This document shows positions 1 to 6,835 of a stretch of DNA of 64,000 nt, one piece after another. The translations under genes and the position numbers were made by a program. The DNA is from JAIRMO01 sp046533115 (GTDB taxonomy: Bacteria > Spirochaetota > Spirochaetia > Treponematales > Breznakiellaceae). Under the pieces are notes generated by a model. The model saw only the letters and a program-made list of their open reading frames with translations. It was not told the DNA's origin and made no database searches. Numbering within the stretch: position 1 is the stretch's first letter; every line of letters begins with the position of its first letter. The stretch covers positions 1-64,000 of the forward strand of contig NZ_JAJQRC010000007.1 in the NCBI RefSeq assembly GCF_046533115.1. Reading direction: 5' to 3'.

Positions 1-1343
1 ACCGAGGAGGACTGATTGATTATCCGGCCCTTGATGCTTTGGATGTTGGCGGTAATCTCGTTGATCGCCGCGGCGGTTTCGGTCATATTGCCGGCCAGTT
101 CATTCCCAATGTCCGCGAGGTCGGCGGCCCGGTTTTTGATGGTAATGACGAGGGTTTTAATCTTCTCCAAGGTCGCGTTAAAGTACCGCGCCAGGTCTCC
201 GATCTCGTCTTTTGAATGGACGTTGACGGTTTTGGTCAGGTCCCCTTCCCCCTCGGATATGTCTTTGAGGGTCAAGGCCACATTGACAATGGGCTTGGCA
301 ATGTTACCAGCAACAAAGAAGATGATCACCATCATGATCACCACCGCCGCTACCGCGACGATAACGGAATAGGTGATCATGGTGTTGATCTCTTCCAGGA
401 TCACGGTCTTTTCCGTACCCAGCATCACGGCCCAGCTTATCCCGGTTTCACCGATGGTGAAGGGGTAGACGATCATTTCCAGTTCTGTCCCCAGGTCTTC
501 TTCGTATTCCGCGAGCCGGTATTTTGTTCCCTTTACCACCGCCTCCTGGGCCGCATCGGTGTGCGCGCTGAACAGGGAACTTTGCACATCTTTAAGAAGC
601 TTCCCGACCTGTCCCGGGGCATAGCTGGCAACAATGGTACCGTTATCGGAATAGACGGTCATGGCGGTGATATCCGGGTGGGCCTTTATGGTTTCATCCA
701 CCACGGGCTGGGTATAGGCGGTATCCACGTTCACCCCGACCCGGCCGACCACTTCGCCGGTCTTGCGGTGAATGATCGGCGCGCTGATTTTGACGGTATA
801 GGTATCCCTGCCGGCCACGGTCTGGAATACGGGATCGTAGATCATTTCTTTGCGCGCATCCGGCCCATTTGAATACTCCATTACGGTCTGTACGTCGTCG
901 TAGGTCAGGTGTTCAATCTGCCCGGAACGCCGGGTATACCAGTCGGCGTACTGGCCGGTTTCGGTATTGCCGGGCTGTCCGGCAAAGGAGACGTCCAGGC
1001 CCGCATCTATGGTATTGGGCTTAAAAACAGTATATACGGCTATGATCCGTTCCTCGGATTCCAGGACCGAGTGCAGGATCTGATCAAAACGGTTGCGCTG
1101 CCGGCCCGGATCGGTTTTATCAAAATCGGCCATCATATCCGCCAGGGTATTCACCACCCGCAGATAACCCTCATACCGCATCTGAATGACCCGCGCCTGT
1201 TCTGCGGCAAGCCGTTCCTGGCTTTCCAGGGCGGTGGCCATCTGCGTTGAAGCCGCGAGGCTGACCAAAATGACGGACAGGGATGCTCCGGCAACTACCA
1301 AAATCAAAATAACGATAATACTTAAACGATGCCTTAGTTTCAT
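1..1343 (-). CDS. Methyl-accepting chemotaxis protein, 3' end outside window
   Basis: The reading frame opens at an ATG at 1343, after AAGGA 6 nt upstream, and runs without a stop to base 1, giving about 447 residues of a longer chemoreceptor. It begins with a membrane helix (about residues 9-31), then a large periplasmic region of dCache type (segments such as DWYTRRSGQ and GRVGVNVDT), a second helix (about 322-343), a HAMP domain with the KDISEGEGDLT signature, and the start of the cytoplasmic coiled coil (AAAINEITANI). The methylation and CheW-binding hairpin lie beyond the window edge. It should sense a small periplasmic ligand and signal through CheA/CheW. Its architecture and its post-HAMP wording closely match the receptor at 19104-21296, so the two are paralogues. 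The ligand cannot be told from sequence. Confidence 0.93.
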   Translation of the reverse strand, partial: MKLRHRLSIIVILILVVAGASLSVILVSLAASTQMATALESQERLAAEQARVIQMRYEGYLRVVNTLADMMADFDKTDPGRQRNRFDQILHSVLESEERIIAVYTVFKPNTIDAGLDVSFAGQPGNTETGQYADWYTRRSGQIEHLTYDDVQTVMEYSNGPDARKEMIYDPVFQTVAGRDTYTVKISAPIIHRKTGEVVGRVGVNVDTAYTQPVVDETIKAHPDITAMTVYSDNGTIVASYAPGQVGKLLKDVQSSLFSAHTDAAQEAVVKGTKYRLAEYEEDLGTELEMIVYPFTIGETGISWAVMLGTEKTVILEEINTMITYSVIVAVAAVVIMMVIIFFVAGNIAKPIVNVALTLKDISEGEGDLTKTVNVHSKDEIGDLARYFNATLEKIKTLVITIKNRAADLADIGNELAGNMTETAAAINEITANIQSIKGRIINQSSS

Positions 1344-1452
1344 ATTTGTTCCTTACCTACAAAATGGAAAATAATTTGGAAAACCGCCGATACTGACAGT
1401 ACCGCGGGAAAGGGTATACTTAAAACAGGGCCGTGAAATTTGGACGGATCCG

Positions 1453-1569
1453 TCATATATGCGGCCGAAATTTGAAAGCATCCTCATGTTTTTTGTAAAA
1501 AACGTCCAATTTGCTCCCATTTGGTACGACTCTTGCTGGGGGGGGTAAAAAATCGCGCTTATGGGTCAT
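1453..1569 (-). CDS. Possible 38-residue small ORF with a poly-G tract, perhaps frameshifted
   Basis: A short ORF starts at ATG 1569, follows a strong AGGAAGGA ribosome site and lies 52 nt downstream of a TATAAT box on the minus strand (complement of about 1613-1618). The protein begins MTHKRDFLPPP. The three prolines come from a run of eight G on the plus strand (1538-1545). If the run changed length by one base, one alternative frame stays open for about 70 residues and stops immediately before the ribosome site of the chemoreceptor at 1343. I recognise no family. It may be a real small gene, a phase-variable gene or a remnant. The remainder of 1344-1924 holds this ORF, the minus-strand TATAAT box, a CCGGTTT/AAACCGG hairpin at 1784-1799 and the nox promoter. 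Confidence 0.3.
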   Translation of the reverse strand: MTHKRDFLPPPARVVPNGSKLDVFYKKHEDAFKFRPHI

Positions 1570-1863
1570 GGCTTCCTTCCTATTTTGTTGACCGTGATAA
1601 TAATATATACCATATTATAGTCCAAAAGTCCAGCTTTCTTTATCGATTCCGGGTTTGATAGGAACATCTGATTGAAAGGCACGGTGGCGGCAATGCCTTT
1701 AGGATGATCCGGTACCCCCGGTACTATTCATGGTAACCCTTGCATTATCGCCGGGGAGCGTTTAAAATAAAGAAGTATTAGGGCCGGTTTTTAAACCGGT
1801 TTGGGGAAAATCGATGAAGCCCAAATTAAGCCCAAGCGTTTTCCCCCTTAAATCTAAGGCTGC

Positions 1864-1905
1864 TTGACAGGTAAAGCTTGTTTTTCAAAATTCGATATTT
1901 TGAAA
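1864..1905 (+). promoter_or_regulatory. nox promoter with overlapping palindrome
   Basis: TTGACA at 1864-1869 is followed after 16 nt by CAAAAT (1886-1891), a plausible sigma-70 promoter. A perfect inverted repeat, TTTCAAAA (1883-1890) and TTTTGAAA (1898-1905) around 7 nt, covers the -10 and ends 6 nt before the AAAGGAG ribosome site at 1912-1918. It could be a repressor operator or a leader hairpin. The site does not look like the usual Rex box. Promoter placement is inferred from consensus only. Confidence 0.45.
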
Positions 1906-1924
1906 CAGCCCAAAGGAGTATTAT

Positions 1925-3259
1925 ATGGCAAAAATCGTGTTAATTGGGGCAAATCACGCGGGAACGGCGGCGGCGAATACCATCCTCGATAATTATCCGG
2001 GAAATCAGCTGGTCATTTTTGACGGTAACAGTAATATCAGTTATCTGGGCTGCGGTACCGCCCTGTGGGTGGGACGGCAGATCGACGGTCCCGACGGACT
2101 TTTTTATTCTTCCAAGGACATTCTTACTTCCAAAAAGGCGACGGTTCACATGGAAACCCTGGTGGAAAAGATAGATTTCGGCGCCAAAAAGCTTATTGCC
2201 AAGGATAAGGCAGGCAAAGAAGTCACCGAATCCTACGATAAACTTATCCTGGCCACTGGTTCCCTTCCCATTATCCCCAAAATCAAGGGCCTGGACCTGC
2301 CCCAGGTGGCCTCCGCCAAACTTTTCCAGGACGGCCAGAAGATCAACAGCCTCCTGGACCAGGGGGATATTAAAACCGTCGCCGTGGTGGGGGCGGGTTA
2401 TATCGGGGTAGAGTTAGCCGAAGCGGTGCGCCGCCGGGGCAAAAACGTCCTGCTCTTTGAGGCGGCCAATACCAGCCTCTCCACCTATTATGACGACTGG
2501 TTCACCCAGGACATGGACAAGATCCTTAAGGACAACAACATCGCCCTGCACTTCGGCGAGTTGGTGCAGGAGATAAAAGGGGAGTCCAAGGTACAGGGGA
2601 TCGTCACCAACCAGGGGGACTACCCCGTGGATATGGTGATTCTGGCCATCGGCTTCCGGCCAAACACCGCCCTGGCCGCGGGTGAACTGGAGACCTTTGC
2701 CAACGGCGCTTATAAGGTTAACCTCAAGCAGGAAACCAGCAAACCGGGGGTGTATGCCATCGGGGACTGCGCCACGGTGTACAGCAACGCCATTGAAAAT
2801 ACCGCCTACATCGCCCTGGCGACCAATGCGGTCCGCAGCGGGGTGGTGGCGGGTCACAACGCCGGAGGCACCCCCCTGGAATCCATCGGGGTGCAAGGTT
2901 CCAACGGGATCTGTATCTACGGGTACAAGATGGTGTCTACCGGGCTCAACCTCAAGGCCGCGGAAAAGGCGGGGTATACCCCCCTCTACACCCAATTTGA
3001 GGATACCCAAAAACCGGCGTTTGTTAAGGACGATAATCACAAGGTTAAAATCCGCATTGTCTACGACAAAAAGACCCGGCGGGTATTGGGCACCCAGATA
3101 GCATCCTATCAGGATATTTCCATGGGGATCCATCTGTTCTCCCTGGCCATAGAGGAAAAGGTAACCATCGATAAGCTTAAGTTGCTGGACATCTTCTTCC
3201 TGCCCCACTTCAACCAGCCCTACAACTATATCACCATGGCGGCGCTTACGGCCCCGTGA
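1925..3259 (+). CDS. nox: NADH oxidase of the Nox / CoA-disulfide reductase family
   Basis: This 444-residue flavoprotein should oxidise NADH with O2, by family resemblance to water. The N-terminal Rossmann motif (VLIGANHAGTAAA, residues 5-17) binds FAD. The redox-active cysteine sits in SYLGCGTALWVG (Cys about 42), the position used by Nox and CoA-disulfide reductases. The second dinucleotide fold is VAVVGAGYIGVELAEA, and the FAD motif YAIGDCATVY follows. The C-terminal dimerisation domain is complete. The start follows AAAGGAG with a 6-nt spacer. It appears monocistronic, with its own promoter and a hairpin at 3285-3315 behind it. In an anaerobe with rubrerythrin nearby, oxygen removal and NAD+ regeneration is the likely job. 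Peroxide-forming or disulfide-reductase activity cannot be excluded from sequence. Confidence 0.9.
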   Translation: MAKIVLIGANHAGTAAANTILDNYPGNQLVIFDGNSNISYLGCGTALWVGRQIDGPDGLFYSSKDILTSKKATVHMETLVEKIDFGAKKLIAKDKAGKEVTESYDKLILATGSLPIIPKIKGLDLPQVASAKLFQDGQKINSLLDQGDIKTVAVVGAGYIGVELAEAVRRRGKNVLLFEAANTSLSTYYDDWFTQDMDKILKDNNIALHFGELVQEIKGESKVQGIVTNQGDYPVDMVILAIGFRPNTALAAGELETFANGAYKVNLKQETSKPGVYAIGDCATVYSNAIENTAYIALATNAVRSGVVAGHNAGGTPLESIGVQGSNGICIYGYKMVSTGLNLKAAEKAGYTPLYTQFEDTQKPAFVKDDNHKVKIRIVYDKKTRRVLGTQIASYQDISMGIHLFSLAIEEKVTIDKLKLLDIFFLPHFNQPYNYITMAALTAP

Positions 3260-3284
3260 TCCGGGGTTAGATCCCTCTTCCAAA

Positions 3285-3315
3285 GCCGGTTTCAAAAAAT
3301 AAGTTTGAAACCGGC
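3285..3315 (+). terminator. Hairpin after nox, terminator-like
   Basis: GCCGGTTTCAAA (3285-3296) pairs perfectly with TTTGAAACCGGC (3304-3315) across a 7-nt loop. The nearest T-run starts 14 nt later (3330-3335), so this is not a textbook intrinsic terminator. It belongs to the family of GGTTTCA/TGAAACC hairpins seen elsewhere in the window. Confidence 0.5.
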
Positions 3316-3363
3316 CAGGGTATCTGTACTTTTTTCCCGTTTTTTTATAAGCTATCCCATAGT

Positions 3364-4284
3364 ATGCCTATCAAAATACCCATAACCCTGCCGGCGTATA
3401 ATGCCCTGCGGGAAGAAAATGTATTTGTTATGACCGAAGCCAGGGCGGAACATCAGGATATACGCCCCCTTAAGGTTGCCATTATTAACCTTATGCCTAC
3501 CACGGTGGATACGGAAATTCAGCTCCTCAGGCTCCTGGGAAACACCCCCCTGCAGGTGGATATCAGTTTTCTCAGGATGGGAAGTCATGAATCCCGGAAC
3601 GCCCCCCCGGGACATTTGGAACGGTTTTACGTGAATTCCAAAAAGATAGTCCGGGAGCGGATCCGGTTTGACGGCCTCATCATCACCGGGGCACCGGTGG
3701 AAACCCTGGATTTTGAAGAAGTTGATTATTGGGATGAATTGGTGGAGGTCCTGGATTATTCCGTGGCCAATGTCTGGTCTACCCTGCACATCTGCTGGGG
3801 GGCCCAGGCGGGTTTGTACCGGCGTTACGGGATACCCAAAAAAATCCTTCCCCGGAAGCTCTTCGGCATCTTTCCCCACCGGGTCAAAGAACAGCACACC
3901 ACCCTGTTCCGGGGTTTTGACGATGAATTTCCCGCGCCCCAGTCCCGGCATACCGAATGTGCCCGGGATGCCATCGCCGCGGAACCGGCCCTGACCATCC
4001 AGGCCGAAAGCGATGAGGCCGGGGTGTTTATCGTAACCGCCCGGAACGGCCGGGAGGTCTATGTTACCGGTCATCTGGAATACGATCCCCTGACCCTGGA
4101 CCGGGAATACCGCCGGGACATAGGCAAGGGCCTGACCATCGATATCCCCAAAAACTACTACCCCGGGGACGATCCCGGAAAGGCTCCGGTGGTCCGGTGG
4201 CGGGCCCACGCCCACCTCTTTTTCTCCAACTGGCTCAACTATGTATACCAGGAGACCCCCTATAACCTGGATGAGCTGGAGTAA
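3364..4284 (+). CDS. metA: Homoserine O-acyltransferase, predicted acetyl-CoA type
   Basis: This 306-residue MetA-family enzyme acylates L-homoserine on oxygen, the first committed step of methionine synthesis in the cytoplasm. It has the glutamine-amidotransferase-like fold with nucleophile Cys144 in HICWGAQAG and the His237/Glu239 pair in VTGHLEYD. All three lie two positions after the E. coli residues 142, 235 and 237. The residue matching E. coli position 111 is Glu113, in ITGAPVETLDFEEVDYW. In this family Glu there is known to favour acetyl-CoA and Gly succinyl-CoA, so O-acetylhomoserine is the predicted product despite the usual succinyl name. Only 104 bp separate it from nox, most of it a hairpin, and I see no SAM riboswitch. 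Confidence 0.93.
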   Translation: MPIKIPITLPAYNALREENVFVMTEARAEHQDIRPLKVAIINLMPTTVDTEIQLLRLLGNTPLQVDISFLRMGSHESRNAPPGHLERFYVNSKKIVRERIRFDGLIITGAPVETLDFEEVDYWDELVEVLDYSVANVWSTLHICWGAQAGLYRRYGIPKKILPRKLFGIFPHRVKEQHTTLFRGFDDEFPAPQSRHTECARDAIAAEPALTIQAESDEAGVFIVTARNGREVYVTGHLEYDPLTLDREYRRDIGKGLTIDIPKNYYPGDDPGKAPVVRWRAHAHLFFSNWLNYVYQETPYNLDELE

Positions 4285-4413
4285 GCCGTTACGCGGTCTA
4301 CTCTGCGCCTTTGTGGTGAATTGCTTAAATTCCTTATATATGGCCTTTAGGGTTTACCAGGGCCTTAATTGAACGTTTTTTTCACTTTTTTTTATTTTTT
4401 TTTAAATTTTCTC

Positions 4414-4442
4414 TTGACACAATTTTATTTATTCGGTATATT
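4414..4442 (+). promoter_or_regulatory. Strong promoter of small RNA copy 1
   Basis: TTGACA (4414-4419), a 17-nt spacer and TATATT (4437-4442). About 35 nt of A/T tracts just upstream could act as an UP element. Transcription should start near 4449. Confidence 0.75.
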
Positions 4443-4448
4443 CCTAGT

Positions 4449-4580
4449 ATGATTATAAGATTAATAAGTTATAAATATAGTTAAAAAAGAGATGAGCGTC
4501 CTACCGGCGCAGCCTTTGGAACTCAGTTCCGCTTCCTCCTCCAGGGCGGCAGAAAAGTTTTTTCTGCCGCCCACCTTTTT
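4449..4580 (+). ncRNA. Putative small RNA, copy 1
   Basis: A transcript of about 130 nt is predicted between the promoter at 4414-4442 and an intrinsic terminator. The leader is AT-rich. A short hairpin GGAAC-TCA-GTTCC follows at about 4518-4530, then an unpaired CTTCCTCCTCC (4532-4542). The terminator has a 13-bp stem (4544-4556 with 4560-4572), then ACC and six T. The C/U-rich stretch is complementary to Shine-Dalgarno sequences, a hallmark of trans-acting regulatory RNAs. An ATG at 4493 opens a frame in this copy only; the second copy has ACG and an indel there, so coding is unlikely. No known RNA family is recognised. It could also be a leader or attenuator for the downstream gene. Confidence 0.6.
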
Positions 4581-4770
4581 TATTACGAGAAAGAGGAAAA
4601 AAGGGGGAAATTACGTATTTTTTCCCTTTTTTTTATTTAATTGATCGCGTAGCGGTCTACTTCACCTTTGGGGTGAATTGCTTAAATTCCTTATATATGG
4701 CCTTTAGGGTTTATCAAGTCCTCGATTGAGCGGTTTTTTTAAATTTTTTTATTTTTTTTTAAATTTTCTC

Positions 4771-4799
4771 TTGACATAAATTTTTTTATTTGATATATT
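4771..4799 (+). promoter_or_regulatory. Strong promoter of small RNA copy 2
   Basis: TTGACA (4771-4776), a 17-nt spacer and TATATT (4794-4799), again preceded by A/T tracts. It has the same geometry as copy 1; the start should be near 4806. Confidence 0.75.
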
Positions 4800-4805
4800 C
4801 CTAGT

Positions 4806-4938
4806 ATGATTATAAGATTAATAAGTTATAAATATAGTTAAAAAAGCGACGAGCGCCCTACCGGCACAGCCTTTGGAACGTAAGTTCCGCTTCCTCCTCC
4901 AGGGCGGCAGAAAAGTTTTTTCTGTCGCCCACCTTTTT
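4806..4938 (+). ncRNA. Putative small RNA, copy 2
   Basis: This is the second copy of the RNA described for 4449-4580. The short hairpin is now GGAAC-GTAA-GTTCC: the loop has changed and the stem is intact. The CTTCCTCCTCC stretch is identical (4890-4900). The terminator stem carries one C-to-T change (CTGTCGCCC), which turns a G-C pair into G-U and keeps the fold. It ends 160 bp before the rubrerythrin start, so read-through could make it the 5' leader of that gene. The 4939-5098 stretch also holds a GATGG/CCATC hairpin and no convincing promoter of its own. Confidence 0.6.
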
Positions 4939-5098
4939 ACAAATAGGGAACCGGTTTTACCCAAAAATTGAGTGGAAAATCCAGGAAAATAGTAATATAT
5001 TAGAAGATCTAAGGGGATGGTTTTAACCATCGGTTCTGCCGGACCGTCGGATGCTGAAGCAGCCCCCGGATTCAAGCAATTTACGAGAGAGGTAACGT

Positions 5099-5641
5099 AT
5101 GAAGGAACTTAAAGGTTCAAAAACAGAGGCCAATCTGCAGGCGGCCTTTGCCGGGGAATCCCAGGCCCGGAACAAATATACCTATTACGCGTCAAAGGCG
5201 GAAAAAGAAGGGTACCATCAGATAGGGGCCATATTCCGGGAAACCGCGGAGAACGAAAAGGAACACGCCAAGCTCTGGTTCAAACTGCTCCACGGGAACG
5301 ATATACCCGATACCGTGACCAACCTCAAGGACGCCGCGGATGGTGAAAACTATGAATGGACCGATATGTATGCGGGATTCGCCAAAACCGCCAAGGAGGA
5401 GGGGTTTTCCGATATCGCCGCCTTGTTTCAACTGGTGGCGGCCATAGAAAAGGAACACGAAGCACGGTACCGCAAGCTGATTGCCAATATTGCAGGGGGC
5501 CTCGTCTTCTCCCGGGAGGGAGATACGGTATGGCAATGCTCCAACTGCGGCCACATCATCATCGGCAAAAAAGCCCCCGACCTCTGCCCTGCCTGTAAAC
5601 ATCCCCAGGGGTATTTCCAGATAAAAGCGGCCAATTATTAG
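5099..5641 (+). CDS. Rubrerythrin
   Basis: This 180-residue rubrerythrin reduces hydrogen peroxide in the anaerobic cytoplasm. The N-terminal ferritin-like four-helix domain carries diiron ligands in AGESQARNKYTYY, FRETAENEKEHAKLW and AAIEKEHEARY. The C-terminal rubredoxin-like domain has CSNCGH and CPACKH (four Cys binding one Fe), with the linker WQCSNCGHIIIGKKAPDLCP. Length is typical and all iron ligands are present. The start follows GAGAGGT 7 nt upstream. It stands alone between the small-RNA duplication and a terminator at 5647-5683. NADH oxidase upstream suggests a local oxygen-defence neighbourhood. Confidence 0.95.
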   Translation: MKELKGSKTEANLQAAFAGESQARNKYTYYASKAEKEGYHQIGAIFRETAENEKEHAKLWFKLLHGNDIPDTVTNLKDAADGENYEWTDMYAGFAKTAKEEGFSDIAALFQLVAAIEKEHEARYRKLIANIAGGLVFSREGDTVWQCSNCGHIIIGKKAPDLCPACKHPQGYFQIKAANY

Positions 5642-5646
5642 CCTCC

Positions 5647-5683
5647 CCGGGCGGTTTCAACGGTGAAACCGTCCGGTTGTTTT
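5647..5683 (+). terminator. Terminator of the rubrerythrin gene
   Basis: A 13-bp stem (5647-5659 with 5664-5676, one G-U pair, loop ACGG) contains CGGTTTCA and TGAAACCG and is followed by TTGTTTT. It starts 6 nt after the stop codon. This is the member of the GGTTTCA hairpin family with the clearest terminator tail. Confidence 0.75.
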
Positions 5684-5714
5684 GCCGCGTTTCGGCGCAA
5701 AATCGTGCCGGAGC

Positions 5715-6647
5715 TTACAAGGTCGCGGCCATGATGGCCTTGATCGTATGTTTCCGGTTCTCCGCCTCGTCCCAGGCCCGGCTTTGGGGGCCGTCAATCA
5801 CCTCAGCGGTCACCTCCTCCCCCTTAACCGCGGGCAGGCAGTGGAGAAAGATGCTGTCCTTCCGGCCGGTGCGGTCCATCAGGGCCTGGTTCACCTGGTA
5901 GGGGGTAAGGAGGCGGAGCCGTTCCTCCCGTTTTGCCTCCTCCCCCATGGAGACCCACACGTCGGTATATACGGCGTCGGCCCCGGCAACTTCCCCAAGA
6001 TCCGGCGTGATGCGGATCTCCGTCCCTTTGGCCAGGGCCCGGCAGGTTTCCACCAAATCAGCGGCGGGGTTCAGGGCGGCGGGGGTGATCACCGTAAAAT
6101 GGACCCCCAGTTTGGCGCATATCACCATGAGGGAACGGGCAACGTTGTTCCGGCCGTCCCCCACAAAACAGAGCTTTTTCCCCGGGGCCCTTCCAAAATT
6201 CTCCTCCAGGGTCATAATATCCGCCAGGGCCTGGGTGGGGTGAAAACTGTCGGTAAGGCCGTTATACACCGGCACCCCCGAATACCGGGCCAGGGCCTCC
6301 ACCGTGGACTGCTTGAACCCCCGGAACTGGATGGCGTTGAACATACGGCCCAGGACCCGGGCGGTATCTTCGATGGATTCTTTAGCCCCCAACTGAATAT
6401 CCTGGGTTGAAAGGAATACCGGGTGGCCTCCTTCTTCCCCAAAGGCGGTTTCAAAGGCACAACGGGTCCGGGTGGAACGTTTTTCAAAGAGGAGGGCTAT
6501 GGTTTTTCCGGCAAAACGCCGGTGGATCTCCCCTTTCTGTTTCTCCGCCTTGACCTGACCGGCCAGATCCAGCAGGAAGCGGATCTCTTCTTCCCGGTAA
6601 TCCAGCCAGGTTACTAGGGATCGGCCCTTGAGGGTAATGGTATCCAT
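5715..6647 (-). CDS. argF: Ornithine carbamoyltransferase
   Basis: This 310-residue enzyme joins ornithine and carbamoyl phosphate to give citrulline in arginine synthesis, or runs in reverse in arginine breakdown. The carbamoyl-phosphate loop FEKRSTRTRCAFE, the HPTQALAD motif, DGRNNVARS, the ornithine-side SMGEE and the FLHCLPA loop with its catalytic Cys are all present. Length is normal. The start ATG at 6647 has a purine-rich GGAGG just upstream. It is convergent with rubrerythrin and divergent from the gene at 6836, and no other arginine gene is adjacent. TTGTCA with a poor -10 lies upstream on the minus strand (complement of about 6723-6728). Anabolic or catabolic use cannot be decided here. 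Confidence 0.93.
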   Translation of the reverse strand: MDTITLKGRSLVTWLDYREEEIRFLLDLAGQVKAEKQKGEIHRRFAGKTIALLFEKRSTRTRCAFETAFGEEGGHPVFLSTQDIQLGAKESIEDTARVLGRMFNAIQFRGFKQSTVEALARYSGVPVYNGLTDSFHPTQALADIMTLEENFGRAPGKKLCFVGDGRNNVARSLMVICAKLGVHFTVITPAALNPAADLVETCRALAKGTEIRITPDLGEVAGADAVYTDVWVSMGEEAKREERLRLLTPYQVNQALMDRTGRKDSIFLHCLPAVKGEEVTAEVIDGPQSRAWDEAENRKHTIKAIMAATL

Positions 6648-6801
6648 GATGCCTCCGCGTTAATTTTTTAGTGCGCTCAGGCGACACCGGCGCCTTTATA
6701 AGAAATACCCTTTAGTTTATATTTTGACAAGACCATGAATTTTATTGTGGACCATTCCCCATTTTACGACCGGTTTAGGTGCTTTCAAATTGAAATTATT
6801 T

Positions 6802-6827
6802 TATAATGGTATATACTTTTGAGAGGA
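6802..6827 (+). promoter_or_regulatory. -10 box and ribosome site that set the start of the 6836 gene
   Basis: TATAAT lies at 6802-6807 and GAGAGGA at 6821-6827, 8 nt before the ATG at 6836. An earlier in-frame ATG at 6806 overlaps the -10 box and has no ribosome site, so it was not chosen. No good -35 is visible. Confidence 0.5.
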
Positions 6828-6835
6828 TAATCCCC

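Larger units (their letters stand above)
4287..4938 (+). repeat. Tandem duplication of a ~358-bp intergenic unit
   Basis: Bases 4287-4583 and 4645-4938 are near-identical copies offset by 357-359 bp. Each holds, in order, the CCTTTG-GGTGAATTGCTTAAATTCC repeat, a CTTATATATGGCCTTTAGGG stretch, long A/T tracts, a TTGACA promoter, an AT-rich leader, a small hairpin and a strong terminator. The differences fall mostly in loops and spacers, while promoter boxes and stems are kept. This suggests that the RNA product is under selection. The unit fills most of the 814-bp gap between metA and the rubrerythrin gene. Confidence 0.85.

Noticed and set aside
3316..3363. SAM or other riboswitch before metA
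   Set aside because: Only 48 bp remain between the nox hairpin and the start, too short for a known SAM riboswitch.
4493..4642. ORF starting ATGAGCGTC inside small-RNA copy 1
   Set aside because: Copy 2 has ACG instead of ATG and an indel, and the frame runs through the terminator.
4818..5075. 85-codon minus-strand ORF over small-RNA copy 2
   Set aside because: It crosses the promoter, hairpin and terminator of the duplicated unit and the matching frame is not kept in copy 1.
6734..6749. ArgR-like box (TGAATTTTATT) near argF
   Set aside because: Only one half matches; the inverted partner is absent.
6806..6835. Earlier ATG for the large ATPase gene
   Set aside because: It overlaps a TATAAT box and lacks a ribosome site; the ATG at 6836 has GAGAGGA at the right distance.
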